In this document: piece by piece, positions 8,895 to 19,107 of the stretch
Layout: each line of letters begins with the position of its first letter
Numbering within the stretch: position 1 is the first letter of the stretch
NCBI GenBank assembly: GCA_041163745.1
Contig: JBEAQU010000104.1
Coordinates: forward strand, 15,772 to 79,771
Direction: 5' to 3'
Source: UBA6168 sp041163745
GTDB taxonomy: Bacteria > Bacteroidota > Bacteroidia > Chitinophagales > Saprospiraceae
DNA length: 64,000 nt
Translations under genes and position numbers: made by a program
Notes under the pieces: generated by a model
Told to the model about the DNA's origin: nothing
What the model saw: only the letters and a program-made list of their open reading frames with translations
Databases searched by the model: none

Positions 8895-11800
8895 TCAAAA
8901 TCCTGCCTGATATATCCACCGGTAGGCCCGGCCTTGGGATGAAATCACTTCCAAGCGCAGCATCCTCCCCGCCAATACAGGTGGCAAAGCCAATGGCAGG
9001 TCGTTCCAGCCGGTTGTTGTGTTCAGCCGTTCCTCCAGCAGCAACCTGCCTGACAAATCATGCAAGCGAACTTGTACCGGTTCTCCCAAGGTCGTATGGA
9101 CTTGCAAGCGGAAGCGCTCCCGGAAGGGATTGGGCCAGGGTTCGCCGATGTCGGGCGTTCGACGTCGGTTCTGATCTCCTGCATCATCGCCGGACACCTT
9201 CAATACGACGGGGCCGGCATCGAAGTCCCCACCGTTGTAACAGACCGCCTCCATTCGCTGCCGGTCGATGGCAATCCATTCCGACAACCTGCCGGAGCGC
9301 CGTGCCCGGAAGTTGAAAGTCACGACAACTTGCCCTTCCGTCAGCCTAAGGGGGTGCCGGGCCGTCCAACTGACAGGCAAACTCCCCGGCAACAAGCTGG
9401 CCAGCCCGACGGAAGAACTTCCGAGCAGACAGCTGCTCTTCTCATCCAGCCCCAGACACTCCAGCGACGAGGTGTCATATTTAAGCAGAAACTGCATGCC
9501 ACGAAGACCATCGAAGCCTTCCGCCGACAAGGACATGCTGTGAACGGATCCGGCAGAAACCGGGTGGTCCACCATCACCAGCCGCAAGGGGCTTCCGCCC
9601 GAGCGACAATCCGGAACCGGGCCATGCACCAGGTTGGTGGCGGCGCTGCCGTTGACGTCTCCGACTTTCACCGCTATGAAATCGGCACTGGCCCAACCAG
9701 GTACGAAATCGTTTATGTTGTAAACTTCCGGAAAACCACCGGTCCAGGGATGGCCAGGATTGGAAAATATATGGTCCTTCCGGATGAACCGCCAGGAAAC
9801 ATTACCAGGGAAATAGTCAATCTCAAATAGTAAAAGCTTACTGATCAGTACAATATCCAGGGTGGTCACCGTCTTGCTCTTGTTGACGTCGGCCGCTATC
9901 AGCTGATACGGCGAATCCAAGAGGTCATTTCCAAGCACATGCTCCTGGATGAGCAGGATATCCAGGGTCGTGACACCGTTTCGGTGGTCGTCATTCTTGT
10001 AGGGAGAAATGGTGTAATCCTGCCCGGCCTGCAGGTTGGCGAAATAGAATGTCCCGGCTGCATCCGTAGTGACGGTATTGTTATTGCCACCACCTCCACT
10101 CAGCGAAACCGTCACCCCCTGCAAGGGCTGTTCCTCTTCATTGGTAATGATTCCCAACAAAGGTGCAGCCAATTGACAAACGCCGGCATTGTCCTCTACG
10201 TCGAGTTCGGTGATGCAGTAGGATTGGTTGCCCGCAGGATCGGTGACCCATATAGCCACTTGGTATGGCGCCCCCGTGTCCTCACAGGTCAACCACAAGC
10301 ACGTGTCCGTCGGAGCGGTCGAAAAGGAAAAAGACAAGGGACCACCGCAATAATCATAACTGCCCCCGTCCAGCCAGGCTGCACAAACCAAGACCTCTCC
10401 GCTGTCGGACAGGGAAGCGGACAGCCCGGAAGTACATACCGCGACCGGCGCTTTGCCATCCTGGACACAAAAGGAAACGGACAATTCGGATGCGTTGTTG
10501 CAACCATCCCGTACCAGATATCGAAGCTGGTGGCAACCCGTCGGAACATCCCCGGTGAACTGCCCGGCTCCCGCTGCGTCGGTCGTTCCGTCCGCCGACA
10601 AGTCCAGGTAGTGTTCGATATCGAGGCTGGCAGTGCATTCCCCCGTTATGATTACCGGCAGGTTGATACCGGCCAGCAGGCAGGTATCAGCCGGGATGGT
10701 CAGCAGCGAATCGAAACCGGGTGACAACTGGGGCGCCTGGTCATCCTGTATGTTGATATATTGTTCGTAGGTGATGGTCGCCGCACCGGATACATCTGCT
10801 TCTGTCAGAAAAACACCCCCCGATTGGTGGGGAAGGTCGACGGTCGGTGCGCCGGTACCTTCCAGACACCAGTTGCTCACCATCCAGGTTCGTACAATGG
10901 TCGTGCAGGCACTGTCGGAAGGATTGGCCGCAGGTTGGTCAAAATGGCTCACCGCGAGCAGCGTGCAACCGAAGTTGCTCAATACCAAGGTATCAGGTGA
11001 CAAGGGATCAAAACATGTCCCTGTCCAATCCGCCGGAAAAACTACCATCCAATCCTCCTCGGAAATGACCTGGAGAAGCTGCGAGCAGGGTGCCGAAACA
11101 TTGCCAGCGGGATCCGAAACCGTGAAGTGACGAGTAATCTCACCGGCTCCGCAATCGTCGAACAGGACCGACCAGGCCAGCTCCTCGACAATACTCCCGC
11201 AGTTGTCCGTACCCAGGGCGGTCCCGAACCCGGACAGCCAATCAAAGGACAGCGAGGTCGGGACATCGCCACAGGCAATCTGTTTGCCAGGCGGGGCCAG
11301 ACAGCTCGGACCAATCTGGTCCTTCACCAGGATATGGACGGTACATTCGTTGACATGGCCCTCGCAATCCTTCACTTGCATGGTCACCAACACCGTATCG
11401 TCCGTACACTCAACCCAGACCGCATCCGAGAAGGACGTCCCGGAATCATCTTCCCTGCGGATTGACATGCCAGCCAGGCAACAGTTGTCATAACTTCCGG
11501 CATCGACAGTCTGGGGGGTTATCCAGGCGTAACCGTCATTGTCCAGACTTACGGTGGTAAAATCATCACAGACCGCCACCGGCTGCCATTCATCCGCAAT
11601 CGTCACCGCCACATCCAGCAATGTTTGGTTCCCACAGGCATCGGTCACTTGGTATTGGACCATATGGATTCCGAGTGGCAAGCCTGGCGGCGGGACATGC
11701 CCGCCGGCCTGTCCGTCGACTCCGTTCAGATACACGATTTCCCCGACCGGTGAAAAAATCCTGACCAGCTGTATGTCGTTGCATTCGTCCGCCATTACCG

Positions 11801-13016
11801 GCGCCGGCACGAAGCCGGTGGAAAGACAGCCCTGTGGTGAACCGGCACCGTTGTTGTTCGCGGGCATGGTGAAAGGTGGCACCGAGACTTGCGGCCCCAG
11901 GTTGTCTTTGACATGCACATACTGGACGTTGTCATTACCTTGGTTGTCAAGCAGCACAACCTCCCCGGTGCACCAGTTGAAGACGAACCAAGTCCGTAGA
12001 ATGGTGATGTTGTTCCCGCAAGCCGCCAAGGTATCGTCATGGTGCGTGTAACCGGCCGGGCAGTAATTGCCGGTCACTCCCGTCGGAATGCCGGAGCCGC
12101 CGGTAGCCGGATCTCCGGTGTAAGGCGTCGCATCCAGACCGGAAGGGAAGGACAGGGCCGCCAGGCAGGTCCATTCCCGGTCAGGCGGGAAAAGAGGCGC
12201 AACAAGCGGCGAAATGAACAGGTACTGCTGACAGGTCGCCGACAGGTTGCCTGCGTCATCCGTTGCGATCCAGCTCTTCCGGAAGGTGGTTCCGCCACAG
12301 GTGCTGTCACCGAGCAACTCAAAATTGGTCAGGGCCATCATCGGCGGCACGTCACAATTGTCTGTCGCCGGCGGCGGTGGAAAGAGTTCCGGATATGCCT
12401 GACAGGTCAGCACAATGGTATCTGATGGGCATTGGATGACCGGGGGCATCAAATCAAGGATGTGAAGGGTCGTCTGGCAGCTGTTACCAGCGCATGTATC
12501 TGTTACCTCGGCCGTCACGCTTTGTCCGGCCAAGCTGCAGTCCAGGATATTGGACGGCCAAATTCCGGCGGAAGTGTATATGGTGACGACATATCCCGCG
12601 TAAGTGTTGTAGTTTCCCTCCAGCAGGATATCCGGTGTGACGAGGATTTGCCCCCCGGTGTCCAGGGAGGATTGGATGGCATTGTTACAAGTGAGTTGTT
12701 CCCGCATGATGCCGACAGTCAGGGTGAACTCGTCGACCGTACCGGCCGTATCAGTCACAACCACCGTCATCAGATGGTTGCTCTGCGGGTTCCCTGTCCA
12801 TGTAACCGTTACGGTTTGTCCTGTGTTCTGCGACAATTGACCACCGGTGGGAAGATACCAAAAGCAAGTTCCGCCATTCGCCATAACCACGGAATAATCA
12901 TAGGTTCCATATTGGCAGACGGCACTAGGACCCAGCAGCTGGGCATACGAAGGCAGCCCGGCTACAGTCGCCAGCAAGGTTACCAACACGACGGTGAAAG
13001 AAGGGAACGGGTACAT
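8895..13016 (-). CDS. Giant secreted protein: HYR-like repeats, CnaB-like, dockerin, cohesin-like and T9SS sorting domains
   Basis: The 1373-residue product has a signal peptide ending near SYAQ. Residues ~60-940 hold repeated cysteine-containing modules of HYR type, recognisable by recurring patterns such as PPVIQCPSD, ATDNCD, WIATDDAGN, TDACGNQ and VTDPAGN. Around residues 950-1000 is a carboxypeptidase-regulatory/CnaB-like domain (GIITNEEEQPLQGVTVSL). Residues ~1008-1060 look like a dockerin pair (NGVTTLDILLIQEHVLG and KTVTTLDIVLISKLLL), followed by VKVGDVNGSA. Residues ~1135-1262 resemble a cohesin fold (GLRGMQFLLKYDTSSLECLG). The last ~85 residues are a T9SS sorting domain with EPWPNPF. 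It is probably a cell-surface or matrix adhesin. It lies alone, between the TonB receptor and the sucD operon. Confidence 0.85.
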   Translation of the reverse strand: MYPFPSFTVVLVTLLATVAGLPSYAQLLGPSAVCQYGTYDYSVVMANGGTCFWYLPTGGQLSQNTGQTVTVTWTGNPQSNHLMTVVVTDTAGTVDEFTLTVGIMREQLTCNNAIQSSLDTGGQILVTPDILLEGNYNTYAGYVVTIYTSAGIWPSNILDCSLAGQSVTAEVTDTCAGNSCQTTLHILDLMPPVIQCPSDTIVLTCQAYPELFPPPPATDNCDVPPMMALTNFELLGDSTCGGTTFRKSWIATDDAGNLSATCQQYLFISPLVAPLFPPDREWTCLAALSFPSGLDATPYTGDPATGGSGIPTGVTGNYCPAGYTHHDDTLAACGNNITILRTWFVFNWCTGEVVLLDNQGNDNVQYVHVKDNLGPQVSVPPFTMPANNNGAGSPQGCLSTGFVPAPVMADECNDIQLVRIFSPVGEIVYLNGVDGQAGGHVPPPGLPLGIHMVQYQVTDACGNQTLLDVAVTIADEWQPVAVCDDFTTVSLDNDGYAWITPQTVDAGSYDNCCLAGMSIRREDDSGTSFSDAVWVECTDDTVLVTMQVKDCEGHVNECTVHILVKDQIGPSCLAPPGKQIACGDVPTSLSFDWLSGFGTALGTDNCGSIVEELAWSVLFDDCGAGEITRHFTVSDPAGNVSAPCSQLLQVISEEDWMVVFPADWTGTCFDPLSPDTLVLSNFGCTLLAVSHFDQPAANPSDSACTTIVRTWMVSNWCLEGTGAPTVDLPHQSGGVFLTEADVSGAATITYEQYINIQDDQAPQLSPGFDSLLTIPADTCLLAGINLPVIITGECTASLDIEHYLDLSADGTTDAAGAGQFTGDVPTGCHQLRYLVRDGCNNASELSVSFCVQDGKAPVAVCTSGLSASLSDSGEVLVCAAWLDGGSYDYCGGPLSFSFSTAPTDTCLWLTCEDTGAPYQVAIWVTDPAGNQSYCITELDVEDNAGVCQLAAPLLGIITNEEEQPLQGVTVSLSGGGGNNNTVTTDAAGTFYFANLQAGQDYTISPYKNDDHRNGVTTLDILLIQEHVLGNDLLDSPYQLIAADVNKSKTVTTLDIVLISKLLLFEIDYFPGNVSWRFIRKDHIFSNPGHPWTGGFPEVYNINDFVPGWASADFIAVKVGDVNGSAATNLVHGPVPDCRSGGSPLRLVMVDHPVSAGSVHSMSLSAEGFDGLRGMQFLLKYDTSSLECLGLDEKSSCLLGSSSVGLASLLPGSLPVSWTARHPLRLTEGQVVVTFNFRARRSGRLSEWIAIDRQRMEAVCYNGGDFDAGPVVLKVSGDDAGDQNRRRTPDIGEPWPNPFRERFRLQVHTTLGEPVQVRLHDLSGRLLLEERLNTTTGWNDLPLALPPVLAGRMLRLEVISSQGRAYRWIYQAGF

Positions 13017-13436
13017 GTCGCAGTTTTAGTGTTCGGATGCAGGCCTGGCTGAAAACGGCTCGGACAGGGGCGGCCCGTCCGGATCAAGATCATGGACGTG
13101 GGGCGGATGGCGTCGGACCGGTGCCCCGAAGATGGGGTGTCGGATGTCGCTGGGCGGTCAGGATTCGCTGGAGATTGTAAGCTAGCGGTGGACCAGGTTT
13201 GTCCCTAACGCTGGGGAAGGAAAACAAAAAGGCCAGGATGGAGGGGCGAAGGCCGTACCCTGGTGAGACAGGAATCGTTCCTTTCATCGGTAGTAATCGG
13301 TTTAGTGTTCGTTCCTGGTGGCTGCGGGGATACGGAATCCCCGTAATTCTGAGCAGTTTCCCCAACTTTTCGTTGCGGGAGCACCAAGCAATCCTTCCGG
13401 ACAGCTTGCCGTGCCTTTACAACAATTACAATGCAG

Positions 13437-13444
13437 CAAATATA
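13437..13444 (-). promoter_or_regulatory. Candidate -7 element (TATATTTG) for the giant protein gene
   Basis: Read on the minus strand, the box is TATATTTG followed by CTGC, an exact TAnnTTTG match in a locally AT-rich patch. No -33 TTG stands at the usual distance. It lies about 420 nt before the start codon of the giant secreted protein. Confidence 0.4.
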
Positions 13445-13613
13445 TTGCCTGTTTTACATATAAAATCCCTTTATCCGCAAAAGGGTAGCGGGGTCGGTAG
13501 AAAAAGCATCCATGCCAAAAGGGATGAACGGTCACGCGATGGAAACCGGAAAGGCTGCGGGCAGGATAGCGCGGACAAGCGAGGAAGGAACGGCATCAGC
13601 TGTCGAAAACGAG

Positions 13614-13648
13614 AATGGACGTCCGACCATGAAAGGAGGACGTCCATT
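13614..13648 (-). terminator. Hairpin downstream of sucD
   Basis: AATGGACGTCC and GGACGTCCATT form a perfect 11-bp stem with a 13-base loop, 58 bp after the sucD stop codon. The following T-run on the minus strand is short and interrupted (CTCGTTTTCG), so termination strength is uncertain. Confidence 0.6.
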
Positions 13649-13705
13649 GACGACGGCGAAGACCGGCAGGCCGTTACGCCGACGTAGGGAAGGGTAGTGT
13701 GGGTT

Positions 13706-14581
<876 letters not shown>

Positions 14582-14596
14582 GTTGCTGATGGTTGT

Positions 14597-14911
14597 TTAT
14601 TTGCGCTGGACGATGAAGACATCCTCGTTCTTCTTGTGCATATGGTAGCGTTCCCGCGCAAATTGTTCCTTGTTTTCGTTCATATTCTGTGCATCCAGCC
14701 TTGCTTCGCTGATTTTCCGCCGGTAGTAATCCTTGTCTGACTCCAATCTGCGGATGGAATCCCGCAGCGAGAGTTGCGTCCAGAGGTTCTGCCTGTCAAA
14801 AAAAGTCAGCAGCACGAAAAACACCGTCAGCGCGAACAGGTACTTGTTCCGCAGCGGTGTCGGAAGTCTCCTTAGGAGCGCCCGAAGGACCGGAGGAGTG
14901 GATGCATTCAT
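14597..14911 (-). CDS. FtsB/DivIC-family septum formation initiator
   Basis: The 104-residue product has one transmembrane segment (KYLFALTVFFVLLTFFDRQN, about residues 23-42) followed by a coiled coil (SLRDSIRRLESDKDYYRRKI) and a short conserved tail with REKY-like ARERYHMHKKNEDVF. This is the architecture of FtsB/DivIC, a bitopic divisome protein that works with FtsL and FtsQ to activate septal peptidoglycan synthesis. It sits between eno and sucD on the same strand, and eno-ftsB adjacency is widespread in bacteria, which supports the call. Confidence 0.88.
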   Translation of the reverse strand: MNASTPPVLRALLRRLPTPLRNKYLFALTVFFVLLTFFDRQNLWTQLSLRDSIRRLESDKDYYRRKISEARLDAQNMNENKEQFARERYHMHKKNEDVFIVQRK

Positions 14912-14957
14912 CGATCGATCTTATTTTTATCGGGTTGTCTGTCGATCAGGACTGACT

Positions 14958-16247
14958 TTAGCGACGGTCCAACAGTGTTTTTCCAGGATAAACCGCCGTA
15001 TCACCCAGTTCGTCCTCGATTCTCAACAGTTGGTTGTACTTCGCAATCCTGTCGGAACGCGAGGCGGATCCGGTCTTGATCTGTCCGGTATTGAGCGCCA
15101 CTGCCAAGTCTGCGATGGTGGTGTCTTCCGTTTCGCCGGAGCGATGGGACATCACGCTGGTGTAGGCATTGCGGGTGGCGAGTTGAACGGCATTGATGGT
15201 CTCGGTGAGAGAACCGATCTGATTGACCTTGATCAGGATGGAATTCGCAATATGCTGGTCGATTCCTTTTTGCAGCCGTACGGTATTGGTGACGAAAAGA
15301 TCGTCCCCTACCAGCTGGATCCGTTTCCCGACAGACTTCGTCAGGGCGGACCATCCGTCCCAGTCATCCTCATCCATGCCGTCTTCGATGGAGAAAATCG
15401 GATATTTGCGGCTCCAATCAGTCCAGAAATCCACCATCTGGGCAGGGGTGAGTTTCTCTCCGGTGGAGCTCTTGAAGTGGTAGACTTGGTTGTCCCGGTC
15501 GAAGAATTCGGAAGCGGCGGCGTCGATGGCGATCATGACCTCCTCTCCGGGCGTGTAACCGGCTTTTTCGATGGCCTGCAGAACTGTCTCGATTGCCTCG
15601 ACGTTGGAGGTCATGTTCGGTGCGAAACCACCCTCGTCACCGACGTTGGTGGAGTATCCTTTGCCTTTCAACACGCTTTTGAGGTGATGGAAGATCTCCA
15701 CCCCCATCCGAAGGCCTTCCCGAAAAGAAGAGGCTCCCACCGGCATGATCATGAATTCCTGAAAATCAATGCCGTTGTCCGCATGTGCACCCCCGTTCAG
15801 GATGTTCATCATCGGAACGGGCAGGACATGGGCGTTGGCACCGCCGACATAGCGGTACAGCGGCATCCCAGCCTCCTCGGCGGCGGCCCGGGCAATGGCC
15901 AGCGACACTCCGAGAATCGCATTGGCCCCGAGCTTGCTCTTGTTGTTGGTACCGTCCAGGTCAATCATCATCTGGTCCAGGTACCGCTGTTCGAAGACAT
16001 CTTCCCCGATAAGTTGTTCCGCGATCGCTTCCTCGATGTTTTCGCAGGCTTTCTGCACGCCCTTGCCGAGATAGCGCTCCGGTTCCCCATCCCTGAGCTC
16101 CACCGCTTCGTACATGCCGGTGGAGGCGCCGGACGGAACTGCCGCCCTGCCGAAAGCACCTTCTTCGGTGTAAACTTCGACTTCCACAGTAGGATTGCCA
16201 CGGGAATCCAGTATCTCCCTGGCGATAATGTCTGTAATTGCACTCAT
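14958..16247 (-). CDS. eno: Enolase
   Basis: The 429-residue glycolytic enzyme converts 2-phosphoglycerate to phosphoenolpyruvate. Family signatures are clear: IIAREILDSRGNPTVEVEV at the N-terminus, VPSGASTGMYEAVELRD, NGGAHADNGIDFQEFMI, YPIFSIEDGMDEDDWDGW, LVGDDLFVTN, ILIKVNQIGSLTE and SHRSGETEDT, which carry the metal and catalytic residues. The start at 16247 yields the standard N-terminus; an upstream in-frame extension to 16286 is not conserved. It lies 69 bp after carA and 46 bp before ftsB, all on the minus strand, so a shared transcript is likely. Confidence 0.97.
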   Translation of the reverse strand: MSAITDIIAREILDSRGNPTVEVEVYTEEGAFGRAAVPSGASTGMYEAVELRDGEPERYLGKGVQKACENIEEAIAEQLIGEDVFEQRYLDQMMIDLDGTNNKSKLGANAILGVSLAIARAAAEEAGMPLYRYVGGANAHVLPVPMMNILNGGAHADNGIDFQEFMIMPVGASSFREGLRMGVEIFHHLKSVLKGKGYSTNVGDEGGFAPNMTSNVEAIETVLQAIEKAGYTPGEEVMIAIDAAASEFFDRDNQVYHFKSSTGEKLTPAQMVDFWTDWSRKYPIFSIEDGMDEDDWDGWSALTKSVGKRIQLVGDDLFVTNTVRLQKGIDQHIANSILIKVNQIGSLTETINAVQLATRNAYTSVMSHRSGETEDTTIADLAVALNTGQIKTGSASRSDRIAKYNQLLRIEDELGDTAVYPGKTLLDRR

Positions 16248-16316
16248 CGGGTATAGTATTTTGTTAATAATGCTTGTTTTTCGCACAACCTTTCCATCCC
16301 GCCATTCGGGACCGTG

Positions 16317-17438
16317 TCAGACCCTGACCACGGACCGTCTCGACTGTTGCATCATGTTGATGAAATCATCGAAGAGGTAACGGGCGTCATGTGGCCCCGG
16401 AGACGCCTCCGGATGATATTGTACGGAGAACGCCTGGTGCTTTCTGGCACGGATTCCTTCGATGGTATCGTCGTTCAGATTGACATGGGTGACCTCGACG
16501 ATATCCTGCCGACGGGCGATTTCATCCGCATTCACGGCGAACCCATGGTTCTGGGAGGTTATTTCACAGCGGCCTGTCTTCAGGTTCTTGACCGGGTGGT
16601 TGATGCCACGGTGGCCGTGATGCATCTTATAGGTAGGGATGCCGAGCGCCTGCGCCAATATCTGATGCCCGAGACAAATGCCGAACAACGGAGCGTTTTC
16701 CCGCAGGATTTGCGCCGCCGTTTCCGTAGCATAATCCATAGGGGCCGGGTCGCCGGGGCCATTGGACAGGAAATAACCGTCCGGTTCCCATTTCTTCAGC
16801 TCGGCGAAAGGGGTCCTGGCAGGAAAAACCTTCAGGTAGCAGCCACGGTCCACCATACAGTTGAGTATGTTACGTTTGACGCCCAAATCGAGGACGGCGA
16901 CCCTGAATTTCGCGTCAGAGTTGCCGAGCATGTAAGGCTGCCGGGTGGTGACGGCGGAAGCCAATTCCAAGCCTCCCATGTCCGGCACCTCGGCCAATTT
17001 TTCCCGAAGCACGTCCAAGTCCAGAATTTCAGAGGAGATAATGGCGTTCATCGCCCCTTTGCTTCGAATGTGGCGGACGATGGCCCTGGTATCCACATCG
17101 GAAATACCCACCAATCTTTCCTCTTCGAATAAATCCTGCAGGGAGGAGGTAGCCATGATACGACTGAAATGGCTTGCCGTGAAGTTCTTGCAGACAAGGC
17201 CGGCGATTTTGACGCCTTCAGATTCCGTTTCCGTGAGACGGGCGCCGTAATTGCCGATGTGGGCGGTGGTCATGACCATGATCTGCCTGTAGTAGGAGGG
17301 GTCTGTGAATATCTCTTGGTAACCCGTCATACCGGTGTTGAAACAAATTTCGCCGGTGGTGGTGCCGGTCATGCCGACGGCTTTGCCGTGGAAGGCCGTT
17401 CCGTCTGCTAACAATAATACTGCTGGAGCCTGCTTCAT
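16317..17438 (-). CDS. carA: Carbamoyl-phosphate synthase, small (glutaminase) subunit
   Basis: The 373-residue subunit hydrolyses glutamine and passes ammonia to CarB for carbamoyl phosphate synthesis (pyrimidines and arginine). The N-terminal CPSase domain shows LLLADGTAFHGKAVG and FNTGMTGYQEIFTDPSY. The C-terminal class I amidotransferase domain has FLSNGPGDP, the nucleophile in LFGICLGHQILAQALG, and the His-Glu pair in FSVQYHPEASPGPHD. The start at 17438 (MKQAPAVLLLADGTAFHG) gives the usual N-terminus. It is first of the run carA-eno-ftsB-sucD. carB is not in the window. Confidence 0.97.
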   Translation of the reverse strand: MKQAPAVLLLADGTAFHGKAVGMTGTTTGEICFNTGMTGYQEIFTDPSYYRQIMVMTTAHIGNYGARLTETESEGVKIAGLVCKNFTASHFSRIMATSSLQDLFEEERLVGISDVDTRAIVRHIRSKGAMNAIISSEILDLDVLREKLAEVPDMGGLELASAVTTRQPYMLGNSDAKFRVAVLDLGVKRNILNCMVDRGCYLKVFPARTPFAELKKWEPDGYFLSNGPGDPAPMDYATETAAQILRENAPLFGICLGHQILAQALGIPTYKMHHGHRGINHPVKNLKTGRCEITSQNHGFAVNADEIARRQDIVEVTHVNLNDDTIEGIRARKHQAFSVQYHPEASPGPHDARYLFDDFINMMQQSRRSVVRV

Positions 17439-17540
17439 CGAATCTTGTTTTTCAGATTGGAAAAAATGGGGGCGGAGTCTGTCGGCATAGCAGGCATCGA
17501 AAATAGAGCCATTTTGTTCTGCCGGACGATTTTTTCGGCG

Positions 17541-17548
17541 TAAAGATA
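17541..17548 (-). promoter_or_regulatory. Candidate -7 element (TATCTTTA) for the carA run
   Basis: Read on the minus strand the sequence is TATCTTTAC, one base from the TAnnTTTG consensus, about 103 nt before the carA start codon. It is the best promoter-like element between the TolC gene and carA. Confidence 0.3.
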
Positions 17549-17601
17549 GGAAAGCGAATTGACTTCCACCGGACGCAATGAGCACAAAAGCCGGCAAATC
17601 C

Positions 17602-19083
17602 TCAGCGGATGAAATCGACCGACCGGACGAGGGAGACATTCCTTTCGAAATCGAACAGCGTCAGGGTACGCAGCTCATAATGTGCCAACCAGTAAGCCTG
17701 TACCGATGCGATGTAATTCTTCCGGGCATTCTCTTTTTCCGACACCGCGATATTGAGGTCCAGCACGCCGATCTTGCCGATGTAATAGCGGTTGCGGGTG
17801 AGTTCCGCACGCTTCAAGGAAACTTGATATGCTCGCCGGGCTATGGCGACCTGTTGGGTTAGCAAGGCGAACTGATTGACTTTCAGTCGGATTTCCTGTT
17901 CGAAATTGATACGCTGCTGTCCGATGTTCATTTGTTCCAGCGCCTGGTTGGAGAGCGCTGTCTCCAGGCGGGCGGTAGCCTTACCCCAATCGAAAATCGG
18001 CAGCTGCACCCCGATGGAAAACAGTTCGTTGTCCAGGGGGCTCCGGTAGGCTGCATCCAGGCGAGGAGCTGTCTGGGAAAGGCTGAACTGACCGAAGACA
18101 TTGACTTGGAAGCCTGCGTTCGCCTTGGCCTCGGCCACGGAAGCGGCCGCTTCCTCCAACCGCCTGTCGAAACCGACGACTTCGCTTCTGTTCGCCGTAG
18201 CGAGGGCCAGGGCGCTGTCGGCATCGACATCCATGACCGGGACATCCTCCGGCGGATACAGCCGGAAGTAAACGGGGTTGCGGATTCCCAGGAAGTTCCG
18301 CAGCCGCTCCGTACCGGTCTGCAGGTCCAGCAATGCCTGTTGCACCGCCACATCCGCATTCATGGCACTCAGTTCGATCTGCAGGAGCTCCGTCTCGGCA
18401 ATCCTTCCCACACCGAAACGCCCCTGGGAAATGTTGTACAAGGTGTCGGCGTTGCGTTTGTCCGCGACGGCCGCCTCCAGGTTGAGCTGCGCAATATGGA
18501 CGGCGAAGAACAAGCCTGCCGATTCAAGGGCGACATTCTCCATTTCGGCAGCATACTGCCGGGTGGCTTCCTCATACCGCAGGGGTTCGATGCGCCGGTT
18601 CCACTTCAGCGCGTTGTAACTGAACAAAGGTTGCGAAAACCCGACGGAAAGCGGGGTTGAGAAGTACGATACCAGGTTGTCACCCGCCGTCTGAAAGATG
18701 TCCAGCCGTTGCAAACCCGTACTGGCGAAAATCGTGGCGCCGGTCGGTGCGATGCGCTGCTGCAGGGAAAGGCCAAGCCGGTTTCGCATCTGGGCCCGCT
18801 GGACAAACAGATCCTTGCCATCCGGCTGGGTAATGATACCGATGGAACGGTTGAGATCCGGCAGGTCTCCCTCCAGCACTATCTGCGGCTTGTAATCAGC
18901 CTGGAAGGACCGGTAGAACCAATAGCGGTTCCGCATCCGTGTCTGCGCCAACCTGGCAGCGGGCGACTGGTCCTGTGCCATCACGATCACTTCCGATAGG
19001 CTCAGGAAAAGGGTATCCGTCGGTTGCGCACGGAGATGGGTGACGCAAAGCAGCACGGATAGTGCTGCGCAAATCTTGTGCAT
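17602..19083 (-). CDS. TolC-family outer-membrane efflux protein
   Basis: The 493-residue protein has a signal peptide (MHKICAALSVLLCVTHLRAQ) and two long alpha-helical repeats with the coiled-coil patterns of TolC/OEP proteins, for example ESAGLFFAVHIAQLNLEAAV in the first half and ALSNQALEQMNIGQQRINFE in the second. TolC trimers form a channel across the outer membrane and periplasm. The gene is third in a minus-strand operon after the adaptor and permease, separated from the permease by 24 bp, so it is very likely the exit duct of this transporter. Confidence 0.92.
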   Translation of the reverse strand: MHKICAALSVLLCVTHLRAQPTDTLFLSLSEVIVMAQDQSPAARLAQTRMRNRYWFYRSFQADYKPQIVLEGDLPDLNRSIGIITQPDGKDLFVQRAQMRNRLGLSLQQRIAPTGATIFASTGLQRLDIFQTAGDNLVSYFSTPLSVGFSQPLFSYNALKWNRRIEPLRYEEATRQYAAEMENVALESAGLFFAVHIAQLNLEAAVADKRNADTLYNISQGRFGVGRIAETELLQIELSAMNADVAVQQALLDLQTGTERLRNFLGIRNPVYFRLYPPEDVPVMDVDADSALALATANRSEVVGFDRRLEEAAASVAEAKANAGFQVNVFGQFSLSQTAPRLDAAYRSPLDNELFSIGVQLPIFDWGKATARLETALSNQALEQMNIGQQRINFEQEIRLKVNQFALLTQQVAIARRAYQVSLKRAELTRNRYYIGKIGVLDLNIAVSEKENARKNYIASVQAYWLAHYELRTLTLFDFERNVSLVRSVDFIR

Positions 19084-19107
19084 GCTAAGAAATTATTTGT
19101 GGGTTCC

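Larger units (their letters stand above)
13017..13705. other. Intergenic region upstream of the giant protein gene
   Basis: This 689-bp stretch separates the end of sucD from the start of the giant secreted protein; both genes are on the minus strand. I see no convincing gene in it: the open frames give low-complexity basic peptides without recognisable features. It holds a probable sucD terminator (13614-13648), a minus-strand -7 box (13437-13444) and a small hairpin (CGGGGAT/ATCCCCG, 13325-13343). If the -7 box is used, the giant gene has a leader of about 420 nt. Confidence 0.6.

Noticed and set aside
13199..13687. Frame of 162 codons in the gap before the giant gene
   Set aside because: Composition is basic and low-complexity, there is no conserved motif, and it overlaps a terminator and a promoter box.
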